Source: Sutterella sp. (GTDB lineage: Bacteria > Pseudomonadota > Gammaproteobacteria > Burkholderiales > Burkholderiaceae_F). Taken from it: 36,296 nt of DNA. The notes under the pieces were generated by a model that worked only from the letters and a program-made list of their open reading frames with translations, searched no databases and had not been told where the DNA came from. The stretch covers positions 1 through 36,296 of the forward strand of contig DYCH01000021.1 of the NCBI GenBank assembly GCA_019418235.1, given 5' to 3'. Shown one piece after another: positions 7,572 to 16,894 of this stretch. The translations under genes and the position numbers were made by a program. Every line of letters begins with the position of its first letter. Positions within the stretch are counted from its first letter, which is position 1.

Positions 7572-10426
7572 TTGCAAATATCAAGAATTACGTTGATTTA
7601 TTAAAGCGTTTAGCCCCTGAGGCTAAACGTCTTGTTTTGGACTCCCGCACCGTTGGTGCGGGTGATGTTTTTATTGCGGTCCCCGGTTTACACGTTGACG
7701 GTCGACAATTCTTAGAGCAAGCCGCTCAAAAAGCAACGGCCGTGGTGTATGAAGATGACGGCATTCGTCGCACTTATGCGGTGCCAGCCATTGCTGTGCC
7801 CGAGTTATCCAAATATCTTGGGAATTTTGCTGCAGAGTTTTATCGTCACCCGACGCAAGATTTGTTTGGTGTGGGTATTACGGGAACTAACGGTAAGACG
7901 ACGACTTCTCATTGGGTCTCTCAATTATTAACGGCTTTGGAAGAACCTTGTGCTGCCATTGGAACGATCGGGTGCACGATGGCAGGAAAACCCTTTCCGT
8001 CAGCACCGTTAACGACGCCTGATGCCGCTTCTTTGCAGGGCTTGTTCCGCGATTTGGCAAAGGCTGGTGCCAAAGCATTTGCCGTTGAAGCAAGCTCCAT
8101 CGGTTTGGAACAAGGCCGACTTCAAGGTACGCATTTTGATGTTGCAGTCTTTACGAATTTGAGTCGCGACCACCTTGACTATCACCACGATATGCAGGCC
8201 TATGAAGACGCAAAGGGCATTTTGTTTGATTGGCCTCAATTGCGTAGCAGTGTCATCAATATTGATGATGAAGCCGGTTTGCGCCTTGCCGAACGCTGCG
8301 TTTGTCGTGGTGTGAAGTGTTTTGTGACGACAACGCAAGGGACTTTACCTTTGCCCGGTACGCATTGCATTGCTGCAGAAAACATTCGTGCAATGCAAGA
8401 CGGGATGGAATTTGATTTAGTCTATGAAGGCAATCGTCATCATTTGTCCGTTCATCTTTTTGGCGAATTCAATATTTCGAACCTTCTGGGTGTAATTGGT
8501 GTTGCTTTGGCCAAGGGTTATGCCATCGAAACGATATTGCCGTTGTTGCCCCATTTGGTGCCGCCAGCCGGTCGTATGCAATTAGTTAAGCACGAACGGA
8601 CGGCTTTAGGTGTTGTGGACTATAGTCATACACCGGACGCTGTTGAAAAGGCGCTGTTAGCTCTTCGCCCGATTGTGAGAGCTCGTCGAGGAAAACTTTG
8701 GGTGATTGTGGGTGCTGGTGGCGATCGTGATAGCGGTAAACGTCCGATCATGGCAAGCATTGCCCAACAAATGGCCGATTGTGTGGTTTTAACGAGCGAT
8801 AATCCTCGTACGGAAAATCCTGCTGACATTTTGGCTCAAATGGTAGCCGGCATGAAAGAAGACGGTCATCCTTACGTGGTGATTGAAGACCGCCGTGAAG
8901 CTATTCATAAAGCGGTCAATACGGCAGCACCTGAAGATATTATTTTGGTGGCCGGCAAAGGTCACGAACTCTATCAGGATATCCAAGGGGTTAAGCATCC
9001 GTTTAGCGACAAGGTGGAAGTGCACAATGCACAATGGATGAAAGTAACGCCAGCTGACTCTTTAATGCGAGTCAAATACCTTGCCAATTTGTTGCCGGGT
9101 TCAAAATTCTTAGGCAGTGATGTCCCCTTTAGTTCGGTTTCAACCGATACACGCACCGTCACGAACGGAACGCTCTTTTTTGCGTTAAAGGGTGATCGTT
9201 TTGACGGTCATGACTTTGTGATGCAAGCCATGCACGCAGGCGCTGTCGCCTTGGTGGTTGATCATGAAGTTAACTGTCCGTTGCCTCAAATTGTTGTCAA
9301 TAACGTGAAATTGGCGCTTGGGGCTAGTGCGGGTTATTGGCGCAGTAAGCAAGCGCTTAGTATGGTGGCTGTAGCGGGCAGTAACGGTAAAACGACTACC
9401 ACTCAAATGATTGCTTCCATCTTAAAAGCACACTACGGAGATCACGCTTTATCGACTCAGGGCAATCTCAATAATGACATTGGTGTGCCGTTGATGTTGT
9501 GGCGTTTGCGTGAAAAGCATGAAGCAGCAGTGATTGAGACCGGTATGAATCATGTGGGCGAAATGCGCTATTTGGCAGGTCTTGTTCAACCCAATGTCGC
9601 CATTGTGACAAACGCCCAGCGTGAACACCAAGAATTTATGCAAACGGTTCAGGCCACAGCTCGTGAAAACGGCGAAATTTTCCGTCACATGATGCCGGCA
9701 AGTACAGCCGTCATTCCGTTTGACGATGAGTGCAAGAATATTTGGCTTGAAATGGCTCAAAACTCTCAGATCGTGACGTTTGGCTTACCGAATGAAGCTG
9801 ATGTGACCGGTACGATGACGCCGACCAATGTTGGGATGGACGTGAAAATTAAAACGCCCGTCGGCGCTTTCAAGGCTCATTTGAAAGTTCGTGGAGAACA
9901 TAATTTCAAAAATGCGTTAGGTGCCACCGCTGTCGCGTTATCTTTGAGTTTATCAACCGATGTGATTGCTAAGGGGTTGGAAGCCTTTGAACCGATTAAG
10001 GGACGAGGTGCCGTTATCACGACAGATCGTTATACAGTGATTGATGACGCTTATAATGCCAATCCTGACAGCATGAAAGCCAGTATTGACATTTTGGCTT
10101 CAATGCCGGCACCGCGTTTGTTGGTAGCCGCTGATATGTTGGAGTTAGGCGAAAAGTCGCGTGAGTATCACGAGGAAATCGCCGCGTATGCTGTCCAAAA
10201 AGGCATTGACGGTTTTATAACAACCGGTAGTGCAATGAAATTTGCTTATGAGAAATTCCGCGAGTTAAAGCCCGAGGCAGAGGTCATTTGGGAAAGTGAA
10301 CGCAAGGGATTTCTCAATAAACTTTTGGAAATTAAAGATCGTTATCGTTCTATTTCGGTCAAGGGTTCCAACAGTATGCGACTCGATTTGGCTGTGAAGG
10401 CATTGGTCGAACCCGAGAAGCGTTAA
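7568..10426 (+). CDS. murE-murF: Bifunctional MurE-MurF fusion ligase
   Basis: This single 952-residue protein carries two consecutive amino-acid ligases of peptidoglycan synthesis. Residues 1 to about 490 are MurE, which adds meso-diaminopimelate to UDP-MurNAc-L-Ala-D-Glu. It has P-loop GTNGKTT with Lys110 and the DAP-selectivity motif DNPR at 411-414. Residues from about 500 onward are MurF, which adds D-Ala-D-Ala. It has P-loop GSNGKTT with Lys608 and the AYNANPDSMKA block. The junction (residues 490-500) is short and contains internal Met codons at 491 and 500, a relic of a separate murF start. No internal stop or frameshift is present. MurE-MurF fusions are known from Bordetella. It overlaps ftsI by 4 bases. 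Confidence 0.95.
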   Translation: MIANIKNYVDLLKRLAPEAKRLVLDSRTVGAGDVFIAVPGLHVDGRQFLEQAAQKATAVVYEDDGIRRTYAVPAIAVPELSKYLGNFAAEFYRHPTQDLFGVGITGTNGKTTTSHWVSQLLTALEEPCAAIGTIGCTMAGKPFPSAPLTTPDAASLQGLFRDLAKAGAKAFAVEASSIGLEQGRLQGTHFDVAVFTNLSRDHLDYHHDMQAYEDAKGILFDWPQLRSSVINIDDEAGLRLAERCVCRGVKCFVTTTQGTLPLPGTHCIAAENIRAMQDGMEFDLVYEGNRHHLSVHLFGEFNISNLLGVIGVALAKGYAIETILPLLPHLVPPAGRMQLVKHERTALGVVDYSHTPDAVEKALLALRPIVRARRGKLWVIVGAGGDRDSGKRPIMASIAQQMADCVVLTSDNPRTENPADILAQMVAGMKEDGHPYVVIEDRREAIHKAVNTAAPEDIILVAGKGHELYQDIQGVKHPFSDKVEVHNAQWMKVTPADSLMRVKYLANLLPGSKFLGSDVPFSSVSTDTRTVTNGTLFFALKGDRFDGHDFVMQAMHAGAVALVVDHEVNCPLPQIVVNNVKLALGASAGYWRSKQALSMVAVAGSNGKTTTTQMIASILKAHYGDHALSTQGNLNNDIGVPLMLWRLREKHEAAVIETGMNHVGEMRYLAGLVQPNVAIVTNAQREHQEFMQTVQATARENGEIFRHMMPASTAVIPFDDECKNIWLEMAQNSQIVTFGLPNEADVTGTMTPTNVGMDVKIKTPVGAFKAHLKVRGEHNFKNALGATAVALSLSLSTDVIAKGLEAFEPIKGRGAVITTDRYTVIDDAYNANPDSMKASIDILASMPAPRLLVAADMLELGEKSREYHEEIAAYAVQKGIDGFITTGSAMKFAYEKFRELKPEAEVIWESERKGFLNKLLEIKDRYRSISVKGSNSMRLDLAVKALVEPEKR

Positions 10427-10451
10427 AGAATTCAAGAAAGGAACAATTTAA

Positions 10452-11606
10452 ATGTTATTGGAACTTTTCCAGTGGTTAGGGGAAGATATTCGTGCTTTTC
10501 AAGTCTTTAATTATTTGAGCTTGAGAGCAGTGATGGCGGCCTTGACGGCGTTGTTTATCGGTTTTGCTGCCGGTCCCGCTACCATTCGATATTTAAAGGC
10601 AATGAAGGTGGGGCAAGCCGTTCGTAATAACGGCCCGAAGACGCACTTGGTTAAAGATGGCACGCCGACCATGGGTGGTGTGCTTATTTTGATCTCTATT
10701 GCCTTGTCGACGTTGTTATGGATGGACTTAAGTAACCGCTTTGTGTGGGTGGTGCTGTTTGTCACGTTAGGGTTTGGTGCTGTGGGTTGGATTGATGATT
10801 ACCGTAAAGTTGTTCATCATGACCCCAAGGGTATGAGTGCCAGAGAAAAGTTTGGCTGGTTATCCTTAATTGGTGGTTTGGCTTCTGTGTATTTGGCCTT
10901 TGCCATTTCCGCTCCTACCAACATCCATGTGATTGACATGATTGTCGGCTGGTGTCAATCGGGTTTCCCTTTAACAATGCCTTCGCAAGCGGATTTGATT
11001 ATTCCGTTCTTTAAGCATTTCGCTTACCCGTTGGGCATTGTGGGTTTTGTTATTTTGACCTACATCGTGATTGTTGGCACGAGTAATGCTGTCAATTTAA
11101 CGGACGGTTTGGATGGCTTGGCTATTTTGCCGTGTGCGATGGTGGGTAGTGCTTTGGGGATCTTCTCCTATGTAGTGGGTCGTTACGACTTTGCTCACTA
11201 TTTGCTCTTTCCTCACATTCCGGGTGCCGGTGAATTAGTGGTCGTTTGTGCCGCTTTAGCAGGTGCCGGTTTGGCCTTTTTATGGTTTAACGCTCATCCT
11301 GCTCAAGTGTTTATGGGTGACGTTGGTGCGTTGGCATTGGGTGGCGCATTAGGAACGATTGCCGTCATTACGCGTCAAGAATTTGTGTTAGCCATCATGG
11401 GTGGTATTTTTGTGGTGGAAACGCTCTCCGTCATTATTCAAACCACGTATTTCCGTTATTCGGGTGGTCGTCGTATTTTCTTGATGGCGCCTTTGCATCA
11501 CCATTTTGAATTAAAGGGTTGGAAAGAAACCCAAGTGGTGACGCGTTTTTGGATCATTACCTTTATTTTGGTTTTGATCGGTTTGTCGACGTTAAAGATT
11601 CGCTAA
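10452..11606 (+). CDS. mraY: Phospho-MurNAc-pentapeptide transferase MraY
   Basis: This is a 384-residue polytopic inner-membrane enzyme that transfers phospho-MurNAc-pentapeptide to undecaprenyl phosphate, forming lipid I. About ten hydrophobic helices are visible. Hallmarks include TPTMGG, DDYRK with Asp115/Asp116, NLTDGLDGLA (Asn215 to Asp221, Mg-binding region), GDVGALALGG, and the cytoplasmic PLHHHFE loop with His349-351. AAGGA lies upstream of the ATG. It starts 25 bases after murEF and ends 16 bases before murD, so it is cotranscribed. Confidence 0.97.
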   Translation: MLLELFQWLGEDIRAFQVFNYLSLRAVMAALTALFIGFAAGPATIRYLKAMKVGQAVRNNGPKTHLVKDGTPTMGGVLILISIALSTLLWMDLSNRFVWVVLFVTLGFGAVGWIDDYRKVVHHDPKGMSAREKFGWLSLIGGLASVYLAFAISAPTNIHVIDMIVGWCQSGFPLTMPSQADLIIPFFKHFAYPLGIVGFVILTYIVIVGTSNAVNLTDGLDGLAILPCAMVGSALGIFSYVVGRYDFAHYLLFPHIPGAGELVVVCAALAGAGLAFLWFNAHPAQVFMGDVGALALGGALGTIAVITRQEFVLAIMGGIFVVETLSVIIQTTYFRYSGGRRIFLMAPLHHHFELKGWKETQVVTRFWIITFILVLIGLSTLKIR

Positions 11607-11622
11607 TCAAAGGATGAAAGTC

Positions 11623-13065
11623 ATGAGCAAGGCTTTAGTGATCGGTTTAGGGGCTTCAGGGGTTGCTTGCACCCAATTCCTTATCAAGCGCGGCTATGAG
11701 GTTGTCGGAACCGATACGCGTGAAACGCCACCGTCATTGGAGCGCTTGCAGACTTTGCCTGCTTTTACATTTAAGCCTCTCTCAGAGGCACAAGCGTCGT
11801 TAAACGACGTTGAATTCGTGGTCATTTCACCGGGGATTTCCCCTTATTACTCTGAAGTCGCTCCGTTGATTTCTAAGGCTAAGGCGTTGGAGTTGCCTTG
11901 GTTTGGTGAGATTGAATTATTTGCTCGCGAATTAGAACTCCTTAAAAACGAACGCCAATACGAACCGATTGTTTTAGCCATTACCGGTACGAATGGGAAA
12001 ACAACGACAACAGTTTTAACGACAAAGATGGCTGAGGCCAGTGGCAAATTTGCTGTTGCTGCCGGCAATATAGGCCCGAATGCTGTAACGGAATTGGATC
12101 GCTATCTGGAAGAAGGACGATTGCCTGATGTTTGGGTGTTGGAACTCTCAAGCTTTCAATTGGAATCAACTCAAACGCTTATCCCTACGGCTGCTGCTTT
12201 GTTAAATATCACGCAAGATCACTTAGATTGGCACGGTTCCATGCAAGCTTACATGGACGCAAAAGCTCACATTTTCCAATCGGAAAAAACGGTACGTGTT
12301 CTTAACCGTGATGACGCAAGCGTTATGCAATACGCCAACGCCCCACACGTTACTACTTTTGGTGAATCTGTCCCTGAAGGTGATAACCAATGGGGTTTGG
12401 TCAAAGACGATGGGTTATTTTGGCTCGCTTACAACGAAGACGATTCTATTGCGCTTTCTAAGCGCAAGGTGTTACCGGGAGAGCTTCTGCAACGTTTAAT
12501 GCCAGAAGAGGCTTTAAAGATTCGTGGTCGTCACAATACGACGAATGCTCTTGCTGCATTGGCTTTAATCCATGCAGCTAACCTGCCTTTAGCCGATGCT
12601 ATTCGTGCACTTTCCAATTACACGGGTGAAGCCCATCGTGTTCAATACGCTTTGACGGTTGATGGTGTCGATTACATTGATGACAGTAAGGGAACAAATG
12701 TTGGTGCAACGGTGGCGGCTTTGGAAGGTTTGGGAGCCACTGGTAAGAAGATGGTGGTCATTTTAGGTGGTGACGGTAAAGGTCAAGATTTTTCGCCGAT
12801 TGCTCAATCCATGGCTCTTCATGCGCGTGGCGCAGTCTTGATCGGTCGCGATGCTCCCATGATCGAAAAAGCATTGACTGGTGCGACTTATCCTGTGCAA
12901 AAGGCTCAAACGTTGCCAGAGGCAGTGCAAATGTGCGCTCAAATGGCCAAAAAAGGTGATTATGTTTTGTTGTCACCTGCATGCGCCAGTTGGGACATGT
13001 TTAGAGACTACGCTCAACGAAGTGAAATTTTTATTGAAAGCGCCCGTGCGCTGCAAAAGAACTGA
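11623..13065 (+). CDS. murD: UDP-MurNAc-L-Ala:D-Glu ligase MurD
   Basis: This is a 480-residue cytosolic ligase that adds D-glutamate to UDP-MurNAc-L-Ala. The N-terminal Rossmann-like uracil-binding domain opens with ALVIGLGASG. The central ATPase has the P-loop TGTNGKTT, then LELSSFQLE and NITQDHLDWHG. The C-terminal domain carries the DDSKGTNVGAT block. I chose ATG 11623: the AAAGGA at 11609-11614 would overlap the earlier ATG at 11614 but is correctly spaced for 11623. Length matches typical beta/gammaproteobacterial MurD proteins (440-510). Confidence 0.95.
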   Translation: MSKALVIGLGASGVACTQFLIKRGYEVVGTDTRETPPSLERLQTLPAFTFKPLSEAQASLNDVEFVVISPGISPYYSEVAPLISKAKALELPWFGEIELFARELELLKNERQYEPIVLAITGTNGKTTTTVLTTKMAEASGKFAVAAGNIGPNAVTELDRYLEEGRLPDVWVLELSSFQLESTQTLIPTAAALLNITQDHLDWHGSMQAYMDAKAHIFQSEKTVRVLNRDDASVMQYANAPHVTTFGESVPEGDNQWGLVKDDGLFWLAYNEDDSIALSKRKVLPGELLQRLMPEEALKIRGRHNTTNALAALALIHAANLPLADAIRALSNYTGEAHRVQYALTVDGVDYIDDSKGTNVGATVAALEGLGATGKKMVVILGGDGKGQDFSPIAQSMALHARGAVLIGRDAPMIEKALTGATYPVQKAQTLPEAVQMCAQMAKKGDYVLLSPACASWDMFRDYAQRSEIFIESARALQKN

Positions 13066-13076
13066 TTTTCGGTCGA

Positions 13077-14291
13077 ATGTTCCAGTTTAAAAATCCTTTT
13101 AAAAGTCAAAACACGAAACCTGAAAAGTGGGGCCAAGGTCGACGCTTTGGCTCGGTCTCCAGCGTTGACTATTCTTTGTTAGGAACGATTGCGGCGCTTT
13201 TGGTGATTGGCGCAATCATGGTCTACTCCGCTTCCATTTCTCTTGCTGATTCACCGAAGTACCAAACGAGTGAATACCACTTTATTCTCCGACACCTTAT
13301 TTACATGGGGGTTGGTATTTTTGCGGGTTGGTGCGTCTTTAACGTGCCCATCGATAAGTGGGAACGCTTGAGTTACCCTTTGGCTGTTTTAGGGATTATT
13401 TGCCTATTTTTGGTTTTTGTGCCGGGCTTAGGTAAAAGCGTCAATGGTGCAACGCGTTGGATTGGTTTTGGTCCAGTCAATTTGCAAGTTTCAGAAGTTG
13501 TGAAATTTGTTTCCGTTTTAGTGATCGCTAAATTTACGATTGAGCGGCAAGCCTATATGCACTCTATTACGCGAGCTCTTTTGCCAGTGCTCGCTTACGT
13601 CTTTTTCGTTGCAGGGTTATTAGCGATTCAGCCTGACTTAGGGGCAACGGTTGTGATCGCAAGTATTGTGATCGGTATTGTCTTTTTAGCTGGATTGAGT
13701 TGGAAGATTATTTTCACACTCGGCACCTTCTTAGTGGTCACTATTATTTCTTCTGTGGTGCTATCGCCTTGGCGTACCGCTCGTGTGTTTGCCTACCTCA
13801 ACCCATGGGATCCGGAAAACCAAATCGGTAAAGCCTATCAGTTAACCCACTCTTTGATTGCATTTGGGCGTGGTGAAATTTTTGGCGTTGGACTTGGTGC
13901 CAGTGTTGAAAAAATGCACTATTTGCCTGAAGCACATACCGACTTTATTTTGGCAGTGATCGGTGAAGAGTGTGGATTGCTTGGGTTTACTGTTGTCTTA
14001 GGTCTTTTTTATTGGCTTGTTCGCAGTGCTTTTGAAATCGGTCGCCAAGCGGTTCGTTTGGATATGGTCTATGCGGGATTGGTTGCCCAAGGCGTAGGAC
14101 TCTGGATTGGGGTTCAAGCCTTAATTAACATTGGTGTTGCCATTGGTGTTTTCCCAACCAAGGGATTAACGTTGCCTTTGGTGAGCTACGGGGGCTCGTC
14201 ATTGGTTATCACCTTATGTGCGTTGGCGCTGTTGGTTCGAGTTGATTATGAAAACCGCTTGTTAATGCGCGGTAAACGGAGAAGAGAATGA
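13077..14291 (+). CDS. ftsW: Septal peptidoglycan glycosyltransferase FtsW
   Basis: This 404-residue polytopic SEDS-family protein polymerises lipid II at the septum together with FtsI. About ten transmembrane helices follow a basic cytosolic tail of some 30 residues. The SEDS signatures are visible: NGATRWIGFGP, the PEAHTDFI block with its Glu/Asp residues, and the C-terminal GVFPTKGLTLPLVSYGGSS. It starts 11 bases after murD without a clear ribosome binding site, so coupling to murD translation is likely. Its stop overlaps the murG start (ATGA). Its position between murD and murG marks it as FtsW rather than RodA. Confidence 0.95.
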   Translation: MFQFKNPFKSQNTKPEKWGQGRRFGSVSSVDYSLLGTIAALLVIGAIMVYSASISLADSPKYQTSEYHFILRHLIYMGVGIFAGWCVFNVPIDKWERLSYPLAVLGIICLFLVFVPGLGKSVNGATRWIGFGPVNLQVSEVVKFVSVLVIAKFTIERQAYMHSITRALLPVLAYVFFVAGLLAIQPDLGATVVIASIVIGIVFLAGLSWKIIFTLGTFLVVTIISSVVLSPWRTARVFAYLNPWDPENQIGKAYQLTHSLIAFGRGEIFGVGLGASVEKMHYLPEAHTDFILAVIGEECGLLGFTVVLGLFYWLVRSAFEIGRQAVRLDMVYAGLVAQGVGLWIGVQALINIGVAIGVFPTKGLTLPLVSYGGSSLVITLCALALLVRVDYENRLLMRGKRRRE

Positions 14292-15382
14292 GTGATCGAA
14301 ACCATTTGATTATTGCCGCAGCGGGCACGGGCGGTCATGTGATGCCTGGGTTGGCCGTAGCTGAAGAATTGAAAAAACGCGGTTGGACCGTTTCGTGGAT
14401 CGGAACGCCTGTGGGTATGGAGGGTCGATTGGTCGGTCAACGTGGCATTGATTTCGATGCATTGGATTTCACGGGTATGCGTGGTAAAGGCTTGGGTCAT
14501 GCTATTAAAGGCGCGTTCAAGTTGGTGAAATCCTGTTTTAAAGCCAAAGAAATTGTTGATGATCGGGATGCAGATGTCGTCTTTTCAACCGGTGGCTACA
14601 TTGCCGTGCCGGCAGCCTTTGGAGCGCGAGCCGAAGGTAAACCATTAGTGATGATGAATTGCGATGCAGGAAGCCTCATGAGCGTGCGTGTCGTGATGCC
14701 CGTGGCTTCTGCTGTGATGTGTGGTTTTGACGGAGAATGTGCTCAAAGGGCCGGCAAAAAAGCCATTGTTTCCGGCAACCCTGTTCGTGAAGAGATTCTT
14801 CATTTACCCAAGCCGTCAGAGCGTTATGCAAACCGAACGGGACGAAAACATTTATTGGTGTTTGGCGGTTCTTTAGGGGCAAAGGTTCTTAATGAAACCG
14901 TGCCTCGCGCTTTGGCTTTATTCGATGCAAATGACCGTCCGACAGTGACTCACCAATGTGGGAAAAATGCTGTCGAAAGCGTCAAAGAAACCTATCGCTC
15001 TTTGGGGATCGAAGCAGAGGTAGTGAGTTTTATTGACGATATGGCCGGTGCTTATGAAAAGGCCGATCTTGTAGTTTGCCGAGCTGGTGCTACAACAGTA
15101 AGTGAATTAACAGCGGGTGGCATTCCTGCCATTTTGGTGCCCTTCGTTGTTTCTACAACTCAACACCAACTGGGTAACGCTCAGTATTTGCAAGCTCATG
15201 ACGCAGGCATTTTACTCGAGCAAAAGCATTTAACGGCCGAGAATTTGTATAGCCAGTTGCGGTCTTTGGATCGAGAACGCTTGTTGTCAATGGCGCAAAA
15301 CGCTCAAAAATTAGCGCATTTGGATGCAGCAAAAACCGTTGCCGATACCATTGAGCGTTTGGCAAAATTGGGTGACAAATAA
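14288..15382 (+). CDS. murG: Lipid II synthase MurG (GlcNAc transferase)
   Basis: This is a 364-residue GT28-family glycosyltransferase on the inner face of the membrane that adds GlcNAc to lipid I to make lipid II. The N-terminal GTGGHVMPGLAVAEEL motif (about residues 13-28) and the C-terminal UDP-GlcNAc-binding block CRAGATTVSELTAGGIPAI are diagnostic, as is FGGSLGAKVLNE at the domain junction. GGAGAAGAG in the end of ftsW is its ribosome binding site, and the genes overlap by 4 bases. After murG there is a 93-base gap before murC with two hairpins, the first such pause in the run since ftsL. Confidence 0.97.
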   Translation: MSDRNHLIIAAAGTGGHVMPGLAVAEELKKRGWTVSWIGTPVGMEGRLVGQRGIDFDALDFTGMRGKGLGHAIKGAFKLVKSCFKAKEIVDDRDADVVFSTGGYIAVPAAFGARAEGKPLVMMNCDAGSLMSVRVVMPVASAVMCGFDGECAQRAGKKAIVSGNPVREEILHLPKPSERYANRTGRKHLLVFGGSLGAKVLNETVPRALALFDANDRPTVTHQCGKNAVESVKETYRSLGIEAEVVSFIDDMAGAYEKADLVVCRAGATTVSELTAGGIPAILVPFVVSTTQHQLGNAQYLQAHDAGILLEQKHLTAENLYSQLRSLDRERLLSMAQNAQKLAHLDAAKTVADTIERLAKLGDK

Positions 15383-15414
15383 AACGAACATAAAAAAGCC
15401 CGATCGCTTAAAAT

Positions 15415-15474
15415 TAAAGATTAAGTCTTTATTTTGGAAAAAGTGACAATCCTTTGTGGTTGTCGGGGGTTTTT
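15415..15474 (+). promoter_or_regulatory. murG-murC intergenic hairpins at the murC ribosome binding site
   Basis: An AT-rich hairpin (TAAAGA/TCTTTA, 15415-15431) is followed by a stronger one at 15445-15464 (GACAA-CC pairing with GG-TTGTC, one bulge). GGGGG (15465-15469), the probable murC ribosome binding site, and TTTTT (15470-15474) follow directly. The second hairpin plus T5 could act as a weak terminator or could limit ribosome access. Structure seen by eye; role inferred. Confidence 0.35.
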
Positions 15475-15475
15475 C

Positions 15476-16864
15476 ATGAAATTCGCAATCAATCGCATTC
15501 ACTTTGTCGGTATCGGTGGTACCGGGATGAACGGTATTGCCGAGGTCTTTGTGACGTTGGGTTATCGTGTGACGGGTTCTGACATGGCAACCAACGTTGC
15601 CACGCAACGCCTTGAGAGTTTAGGCGTTTCTATTTTCCACGAACACGATGCTCGTAATGTTCAAGGCGCCGATGTCGTTGTGACGTCTTCAGCTATTAAA
15701 GCAGACAATCCTGAAGTGGTCGCAGCGCGTGAAGCCCGAATTCCAGTAGTGCCTCGTGCTCAAATGTTGGCCGAATTGATGCGTTTCAGAAGCGGCATTG
15801 CTATTGCCGGCGCTCATGGCAAGACAACGACCACTTCTTTGGTGGCGAGCCTTTTAGCTGCCGGTGGATTAGATCCGACATTTGTCATTGGCGGTCGCTT
15901 AAATAGTGCGGGTTCCAACGCTCGATTAGGGGGCGGAGAGTTTATTGTGGCAGAGGCCGATGAGTCTGATGCCTCTTTCTTGTGTCTGTCACCTGTGATT
16001 GCAGCAGTAACCAATATCGATGAAGATCATATGGATACCTATGAGCACAAGTACGAAAAATTGGAACAAGCATTTATCGACTTTTTAACGCGTTTGCCTT
16101 TTTACGGCAAGGCTGTGCTTTGCTATGACGATGAAAACGTTCGCAAGATGGCGCCACGCGTCAATCGTGAGATTGTGAGTTACGGTTTGTGCGAAGAAGC
16201 TGATGTTCGTGCCATTGATGTGAAGGCCGAAGGTACGCAAATGACGTTTACGGTGTTGCGTAAAGATCGTGAGCCGTTGCCCGTGCGTTTGAATCTGCCT
16301 GGCTTACATAATGTTCGTAACGCTTTGGCTGCTATTGCGATTGCAACGATGGCTGACGTTAGCGATGAAGCTATTGCTCAGGGTTTGGAAAGCTTTAACG
16401 GTGTGGGGCGACGCTTCACTCAGTATGGTGATATCGCCTTGCCGCAAGGTGGCTCTTTCCGATTGATTGACGATTACGGTCATCACCCGCATGAAATGCA
16501 AGCAACGTTGGAAGCTGTTCGTGGTGCTTATCCCGGTCAACGTATTTTGGTGGCTTTCCAGCCTCATCGCTATTCCCGTACGCGCGATTGCTTTGAGGAT
16601 TTTGTGAAGGTTCTCTCTGGTGTTGATGCTTTGGTGCTAGCAGATGTCTATCCGGCAGGCGAAGCTCCGATTCATGGGGCTGACGGTCGGGCATTAGCTC
16701 GTGCCATTCGTTTAATCGGTACGACGGAACTGGTTTTTGTTGACACGCCCTTGGAAATGGATGATGCCATTATGAAGTTGGCTAAGCCCGGTGACATTGT
16801 TGTCACGATGGGGGCGGGTAGTGTTGGTCAAGTGCCTGTGCGATTGAAAGCACAAAATGCATAA
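15476..16864 (+). CDS. murC: UDP-MurNAc:L-Ala ligase MurC
   Basis: This is a 462-residue cytosolic ligase that adds L-alanine to UDP-MurNAc, the first amino-acid step of the peptide stem. It has the N-terminal IHFVGIGGTGMNGIAEV, the P-loop AGAHGKTTTTS, the metal/substrate block EADESDASFL, NIDEDHMDTY, and the DDYGHHPHEM motif at the C-terminal domain. The start MKFAINRIHFVG aligns with family N-termini. The GGGGG tract 6 bases upstream supports ATG 15476 over an in-frame TTG at 15434, which would translate through the leader hairpin. Confidence 0.96.
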   Translation: MKFAINRIHFVGIGGTGMNGIAEVFVTLGYRVTGSDMATNVATQRLESLGVSIFHEHDARNVQGADVVVTSSAIKADNPEVVAAREARIPVVPRAQMLAELMRFRSGIAIAGAHGKTTTTSLVASLLAAGGLDPTFVIGGRLNSAGSNARLGGGEFIVAEADESDASFLCLSPVIAAVTNIDEDHMDTYEHKYEKLEQAFIDFLTRLPFYGKAVLCYDDENVRKMAPRVNREIVSYGLCEEADVRAIDVKAEGTQMTFTVLRKDREPLPVRLNLPGLHNVRNALAAIAIATMADVSDEAIAQGLESFNGVGRRFTQYGDIALPQGGSFRLIDDYGHHPHEMQATLEAVRGAYPGQRILVAFQPHRYSRTRDCFEDFVKVLSGVDALVLADVYPAGEAPIHGADGRALARAIRLIGTTELVFVDTPLEMDDAIMKLAKPGDIVVTMGAGSVGQVPVRLKAQNA

Positions 16865-16894
16865 AGTTATTTTTGCTAATTGAGGTTAGTTCTT

